DNA from: Bacilli bacterium
Lineage (GTDB): Bacteria; Bacillota_I; Bacilli_A; RFN20; CAG-288
Assembly: GCA_028707375.1 (NCBI GenBank)
Contig: JAQWCB010000022.1
Coordinates: 1-9,773 of the forward strand
Direction of reading: 5' to 3'
DNA length: 9,773 nucleotides
The notes below the pieces were generated by a model. It was not told where the DNA came from and ran no database searches. It saw only the letters and a program-made list of their open reading frames with translations. This document shows positions 6,802 to 9,773 of this stretch, one piece after another (position 1 is the stretch's first letter; each line of letters starts with the position of its first letter). The position numbers and the translations under genes were made by a program.

Positions 6802-6984
6802 TTGATAGGAGGAATACATTTCGGTATTATAATCAAAGCTATTAAAATTGCATTTGATTGTTATGTACAAGCTCATTTACCTTCTTTAATTCAGTCAACA
6901 CAAAGTTTATATCAAGCTGGTAAGTATGGTAAAAGTACAAGTATTAAAATAGGCTGGTTTACTACAAGCTTTGAAATGGTATAA
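6802..6984 (+). pseudogene. Orphan 60-codon reading frame, start uncertain, possibly lost by frameshift
   Basis: The frame is open from 6796 to TAA at 6982-6984. Its first half is hydrophobic (GIIIKAIKIAF) and its end is polar and aromatic (KYGKSTSIKIGWF). I recognise no family. The only formal start, TTG at 6802, lies before the AGGAGG at 6807-6812, and no ATG, GTG or TTG follows that site at usable distance. An ATG at 6792 is in another frame and would join it after a single-base change, so the start may have been lost by a frameshift. The stop is six bases before the next gene, a membrane protein, suggesting that the two once formed a pair such as a small secreted or membrane peptide with its partner. 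The function is unknown. Confidence 0.4.
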
Positions 6985-6985
6985 T
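6958..6985 (+). promoter_or_regulatory. Possible promoter giving a leaderless message for the four-helix protein
   Basis: TTTACT (6958-6963) and a perfect TATAAT (6980-6985) are 16 bases apart and overlap the end of the preceding frame. The expected start point, about seven bases after the -10 box, falls on the ATG at 6991, and there is no ribosome site. Chance is possible in such AT-rich DNA. Confidence 0.4.
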
Positions 6986-6990
6986 TTAAT

Positions 6991-7440
6991 ATGGAAATAA
7001 TATATTACATTATTTTTATTATAACGTTGTTTTTCTACATTCTTTATTATAATAAGTTGAATTCAAAAATGGTAAAGATAATTAACGAGTGTGATGCAAA
7101 AAAGTTTGACATTTTTGCATCGTTACATACACTTCTTTTTATGATTTACACTATTATAATTATTGTTTACAATTTAGTCTTTTTATTTGTTTTTATGAAT
7201 AAATATGGTGGCGATTGGAGATACATTGCTCCAACTGGAATTGTGTGTCTCATTCTTTTAGTGGTTGTTACCATCACTGGATTCAAGCAAAAAAAAATCA
7301 TGTTAAATAGATATAGAGACAAATATAATATTGAATTGCATTTTTATGATCAAGTTAGTTATATTTCTTTATTTAGACATACTTGTATTATTATAAATGC
7401 GATTTTAATTATTAATATTATATCTATGATAATAAAATAA
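6991..7440 (+). CDS. Four-helix integral membrane protein, unknown function
   Basis: I do not recognise a family for this 149-residue protein. Hydrophobic segments lie at ~2-20, ~45-69, ~78-97 and ~128-148. The loops are short and charged: a cytoplasm-like one with KMVKIINECDAKKFD and a basic one with KQKKIMLNRYRDKY. It has no signal peptide and no catalytic motif. The ATG at 6991 has no Shine-Dalgarno sequence, and start could be by coupling to the frame ending six bases upstream or on a leaderless message from TATAAT at 6980. The end is followed by a short terminator. Small multi-helix proteins next to a tiny peptide frame recall bacteriocin immunity or export helpers, but that is only context. 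The base composition is very AT-rich, like the other accessory genes here. Confidence 0.75.
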   Translation: MEIIYYIIFIITLFFYILYYNKLNSKMVKIINECDAKKFDIFASLHTLLFMIYTIIIIVYNLVFLFVFMNKYGGDWRYIAPTGIVCLILLVVVTITGFKQKKIMLNRYRDKYNIELHFYDQVSYISLFRHTCIIINAILIINIISMIIK

Positions 7441-7450
7441 CTAATTGATT

Positions 7451-7478
7451 AGAGTCCCCCCACAAGGAGGATTCTTTT
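7451..7478 (+). terminator. Terminator after the four-helix membrane protein
   Basis: AGAGTCC (7451-7457) pairs with GGATTCT (7469-7475, one G-T) around a C-rich loop, followed by a short T-run. It lies 10 bases after the stop codon. The T-run is short, so efficiency may be modest. Confidence 0.6.
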
Positions 7479-7593
7479 CATTCCTACAGTACCGTTCGCC
7501 CCCACTTCCGTAATGCGCGAAGCAAGTTTTAGAAAATTTCAAATTATGAAAATGCTCTGCTACGAAAAAGTAGGACTCATAGGTTCCATCTAA
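7477..7593 (+). other. Short open frame in unusually GC-rich DNA, probably a remnant
   Basis: A frame with no stop for 38 codons runs from 7477 to TAA at 7591-7593 and includes TVPFAPTSVMREASFRKF. The DNA at about 7493-7532 is C/G-rich compared with everything around it. There is no ribosome site and no early start (first ATG at 7516). It may be a fragment of a foreign gene or of an older mobile element lying before the IS remnant. Confidence 0.35.
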
Positions 7594-7637
7594 AAGAACA
7601 TAGTGTATCATATAAAAATATAAGAAGCTGAAAGCCT

Positions 7638-7858
7638 ATGAATGCGTACAGTGTAGACTTTAAATTGAAGATTGTGAAGATGATTCTAAATAAACACATA
7701 TCTAAAAAGTAAATCATGAGAGCATATACGGCGCTACGAAGACACAAAGACAATGTGTAGAAAAGTATCAAACAGATGGCATTAGTGGATTATTAACCAA
7801 AAGAAAAATAAGAGATAAATTTTCACCAATCAAGAAGTTAAAATAGAATGCTTAAAAA
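7638..7858 (+). pseudogene. IS3-family orfA remnant
   Basis: The ATG at 7638 opens MNAYSVDFKLKIVKMILN, typical of the first helix of IS3-type orfA DNA-binding proteins, but TAA stops it at 7710-7712 after 24 codons. A second piece in another frame, YQTDGISGLLTKRKIRDKF (from about 7766), matches the middle of orfA and ends at TAG at 7844-7846. A run of seven A followed by GG at 7854-7862 could be the old programmed -1 frameshift site between orfA and orfB; in the present sequence it has no working orfA to serve. Confidence 0.7.
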
Positions 7859-7863
7859 AAGGT

Positions 7864-8788
7864 TATAGCTCTGATGATTTCAAATACTTAAAAAAACAAC
7901 GCTTAAATTATGAGTATAGTTTGGTCCATAAGTTCAGAGTTAAATACTATATCAATGACTTGTGTGAATATATCGGGATTAGCAGGAGTGGATACTATCG
8001 ATGGGTAATGAGGATTGATGTTAAAACACCAAGACAAGAGACTAAAGAAACATTAAAAATGCTCATTAAGAATTATCATGCCATCCATCCTGAAAAAGGA
8101 TATAGAGCATTAAGAAAAGATATATTTAATGATACAGGATGGATGGTATCAATCTACTTAATGTATCAGTGTTTTAGAGAAATGGGTGTTTATTCTAAAG
8201 CACGTACAAGAGCGTTTAGAAGGCCAAAAGGTGTCTCCGATAAGTTCCCAAATGTATTCATGGCGATTGGTCTACGACAAGACCATTTGAGAGAGTTTGT
8301 ACAGATACAACAATGCTTACACATTATGGAAAGAAATATGATTTGAACTTTCACATCGATGTCTTTAATAACGAGATTGTAGGATATGACCTAGGTAATT
8401 ATCATCATGGCAATGGTGTCATGAATCATTTAAGAAGTTTAGAAGATTTCTTACGTGTTAAAGAAAAAGAGGCTATGGTGATGATCATACGATTCTACAT
8501 AGCGATCAAGGTAGAGTATATTCATCAGTTAAGTTTGAGAAAACACATAAAGACTTTCCTATAACCAGGTCTATGAGTAGAGCAGGAACACCTACTGATA
8601 ATTCAGTCATTGAATCGTTAATATGATGGATCAAAGGAGACTTAAAACACTATCTAAAATTACATGACTTCAAAGCTATTAATAAAGCTATAGAAATCTA
8701 TGTCGATTATTTTAATCATCATAGGGTAGCTTATAGATTAGATTATCTAACACCAGTAGAATACAGAACGATTGACGGTTTTAATTAA
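7864..8788 (+). pseudogene. IS3-family orfB transposase, frameshifted
   Basis: Frame one (to ~8260) reads IGISRSGYYRW and HPEKGYRALRKDI, the usual N-terminal helices of IS150-type orfB. Reading then moves at about 8260 (one base lost near TTCATGGC) to a second frame with GDWSTTRPFERVCTDTT, holding the first catalytic Asp at 8304. It moves at about 8462-8470 in an A/G run to a third frame with HSDQG (Asp at 8504), NSVIES (Glu at 8612) and HHRVAYRLDYLTPVEY, the usual C-terminal end, stopping with TAA at 8786-8788. A TGA at 8624-8626 interrupts the last part where relatives read a sequence like NGW. Length after repair would be normal for the family. It is not functional as written. Confidence 0.88.
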
Positions 8789-8799
8789 AAAACTATACA
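8772..8799 (+). promoter_or_regulatory. Outward promoter at the right end of the IS remnant
   Basis: TTGACG (8772-8777), inside the last codons of orfB, and TATACA (8794-8799) stand 16 bases apart, a near-consensus pair. It faces the small peptide gene at 8873, so the element may drive the genes to its right. Confidence 0.5.
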
Positions 8800-8872
8800 T
8801 AAAAAATGTATGATAAAATGTAAGTAACAGGGATATAAAAATATCACTTTTTATTTGTTAGAGGTGGTACCT

Positions 8873-8977
8873 ATGTGTCCCAAAAAATCATAGCAGTGCA
8901 GTCTTGTAGATGGATGCGGATTAGGATTTGGTGCAACGTATGCACTAGGAATTTCACACGCACTTGTTGGAGTATAA
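8873..8977 (+). pseudogene. Tiny Cys/Gly-rich peptide gene interrupted by an amber codon
   Basis: AGGTGG (8862-8867) lies five bases before an ATG at 8873. The frame reads MCPKKS, then TAG at 8891-8893, then QCSLVDGCGLGFGATY followed by ALG and ISHALVGV, and ends at TAA 8975-8977. Without the TAG it would be a 34-residue peptide with three Cys, seven Gly and a small-residue hydrophobic tail, a composition like bacteriocin or ribosomally made modified peptides. No modification enzyme or leader is visible, and a longer N-terminus may have been lost with the IS insertion upstream. A CAG to TAG change is the simplest explanation of the stop. It lies five bases before the start of a membrane protein gene, which could be its partner. 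I cannot assign a family, and whether it is made at all is open. Confidence 0.45.
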
Positions 8978-8981
8978 AGAT

Positions 8982-9673
8982 ATGAAAAAAATTTTTATAG
9001 CCATAGATTTAATAACCTTATTCTTTTTAGTTGTTTCTTATTACTGGTTCCATTGCTCATTTATATAATTTTGAGTGAAATAAATGATGAGTTTGAACAA
9101 AACGGATTTATGCTTGTTGCAGTCATTCTAGCAAGTATTTCAATTTCATGTTTAGTTGCAATCATAATATTAAATATTGTTATTTCTAGAAAAAGGAATT
9201 TAATATATTATTCTACTATAAAGAATAATAAAAATTATGATGAAGGCATTAAGCAATTATCTCATCTTTTGATAATACCACAATCAAAGTTAAACCAAAG
9301 CCGAACAATGCTATTTATTTCATATGCTTTAATGCTTCAAAAGAAATTTATTGATGCTATAGAACAATTTAATGAAGTAAAAGAATACGATTTAAAATTT
9401 AAATTGGGTTATTATCATAGTGTTTCGGCATCATATTATAAAATATTGATTTGTTATTATATAGAAAATCAAATTTGTTTAGAAAAAGAATTAAAGTATT
9501 TTAATGAACTTAGTGTATGCATGAAAGATACCCCTTATAATGGTATTCTGAATATTCATAATGAATTTATGAAAGTTCATAAATATTGGAATTACTTAAA
9601 ATGGGCAGTAGAAAACTATATTTTTGACATATTGGAACTTTCTAAAGGTTTCTTATATTTCAAAAAAATATAA
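8982..9673 (+). pseudogene. Membrane protein with TPR-like tail, split by a frameshift
   Basis: The ATG at 8982, nine bases after TTGGAG, opens MKKIFIAIDLITLFFLVV, a typical membrane-entry N-terminus, but this frame stops at TAA 9066-9068. The next frame is open from just after the peptide stop (8978) to TAA at 9671-9673 and carries the rest. It has no start with a ribosome site; its formal TTG at 9053 is poor. Both frames are hydrophobic in the overlap, and a T-run at 9024-9028 is a likely place for a one-base change. Joined, the protein would be about 230 residues: two N-terminal membrane helices, the second about 18-45 after 9053, and a helical tail with a TPR-like stretch (SYALMLQKKFIDAIEQFNEV). 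The family is not recognised. If translated only from 9053, a one-helix version would remain, so partial function cannot be excluded. Confidence 0.6.
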
Positions 9674-9679
9674 ACTTTC

Positions 9680-9710
9680 ATAACGCAGTTTGAAATTTCA
9701 AACTCGTTAT
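9680..9710. terminator. Long hairpin, possible bidirectional terminator
   Basis: A perfect 16-base palindrome GTTTGAAATTTCAAAC (9688-9703) is flanked by ATAACG and CGTTAT, extending the stem with a short bulge. T-rich DNA follows on the plus strand and A/T-rich DNA on the other. It lies between the end of the membrane protein gene and a possible converging gene. The long stem without a clean T-run makes terminator strength uncertain. Confidence 0.55.
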
Positions 9711-9717
9711 ATTTCAT

Positions 9718-9773
9718 CTAAATATATTTATTAAGTTCGTGTTTTGTATATTCTGGCATACCCTTTGACCAAG
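9718..9773 (-). CDS. Possible C-terminal end of a converging gene (partial)
   Basis: The minus strand is open from the window edge for 17 codons, ending WSKGMPEYTKHELNKYI and TAG at 9718-9720. The composition looks like real protein and the hairpin at 9680-9710 would suit its terminator. So short a frame can occur by chance, and no family is recognised. Confidence 0.3.
   Translation of the reverse strand, partial: WSKGMPEYTKHELNKYI

Larger units (their letters stand above)
7638..8788 (+). mobile_element. Decayed IS3-family insertion sequence (IS150-like)
   Basis: The segment carries broken orfA and orfB parts in the IS3 order. Joining three reading frames restores the transposase triad with D at 8304, D at 8504 and E at 8612, giving 35 residues between the last two, the DD35E spacing typical of the IS3 family. 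Two apparent single-base losses and one nonsense codon inactivate orfB, and orfA has several stops. The outer ends are not resolved: I could not find convincing terminal inverted repeats or a target duplication, so coordinates are those of the coding remnant. The element has probably been immobile for some time unless helped by an intact copy elsewhere. Confidence 0.88.

Noticed and set aside
8624..8626. TGA in the transposase read as tryptophan (Mollicutes code)
   Set aside because: The gene is already broken by other changes, and relatives have Asn-Gly-Trp around here rather than an extra Trp. No intact gene in the window contains in-frame TGA.
7600..8845. Terminal inverted repeats for the IS
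   Set aside because: Only short shared words such as TATCATA occur near both ends, and small hairpins at 8795-8811 and 8832-8845 are internal palindromes. There is no convincing end pair or target duplication.
8894..8977. Resemblance of the CSLVDGCG segment to the CLVDG part of subtilosin A
   Set aside because: The match is only a few residues, the Cys spacing differs, and no radical SAM gene is in the window. It is too weak to name the peptide a sactipeptide.
8896..8985. A GTG-started frame over the Cys/Gly mini-gene that ends with TGA overlapping the next ATG
   Set aside because: The ATGA-type overlap is attractive, but the product is an odd Arg/Trp/Cys mix and there is no ribosome site for the GTG. 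It looks like a shadow of the other frame.
1..9773. CRISPR array, phage integrase or att duplication of the tRNA end
   Set aside because: No regularly spaced repeats, no integrase gene, and no second copy of the tRNA-Leu 3' end were seen in the window.

Overview
The window looks like a chromosomal stretch from a low-GC Gram-positive bacterium (Bacillota, or a relative close to the Erysipelotrichia/Mollicutes side). The reasons are AGGAGG-type ribosome sites, A/T-rich codon use, a secreted protein with a Gram-positive style signal peptide, a CCA-encoded tRNA-Leu with anticodon AAG, and a MarR plus heterodimeric ABC exporter operon of a kind common in Bacillota. All recognisable genes that end inside the window use TAA. 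I cannot name the genus.

Positions 1-4100 hold a compact minus-strand operon of about 40% GC (rough hand count). It runs marR-like repressor, ABC half-exporter A, ABC half-exporter B (the last cut by the window start). The genes overlap by 1 and 8 bases, so they are probably translationally coupled. The two half-transporters carry complementary defects in one of their two shared ATP sites, as expected of an asymmetric heterodimeric multidrug-type exporter. A likely promoter with two inverted repeats lies just upstream of the repressor gene and suggests autoregulation.

From about 4.1 kb onward the DNA is clearly more AT-rich, all recognised intact genes are on the plus strand, and the content is accessory. 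At 4458-5995 is a three-gene cassette: a membrane-anchored XRE-type regulator, a secreted protein with a His-then-Cys order like permuted NlpC/P60 (papain-like) enzymes, and a 71-residue two-helix membrane protein. It is followed by a strong terminator. At 6130-6360 is a minus-strand remnant resembling the end of an SMC/AAA-type ATPase. A tRNA-Leu(AAG) with its own promoter and terminator follows at 6441-6522.

Positions 6570-7480 hold short repeats, a 61-codon reading frame without a convincing start, and a four-helix membrane protein. A decayed IS3-family element (DD35E motif recovered across three reading frames) fills about 7.64-8.79 kb. After it come a tiny Cys/Gly-rich peptide gene interrupted by one amber codon, a frameshifted membrane protein with a TPR-like tail, a long hairpin, and possibly the end of a converging gene at the window edge.

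The repeated pattern of small peptide or secreted protein next to a small membrane protein, mixed with decayed genes and an IS, resembles a genomic island with bacteriocin/immunity-like or surface-interaction cassettes in various states of decay. That functional reading is inference. The most promising intact unit is 4458-5995, and the most puzzling small gene is at 8873-8977.
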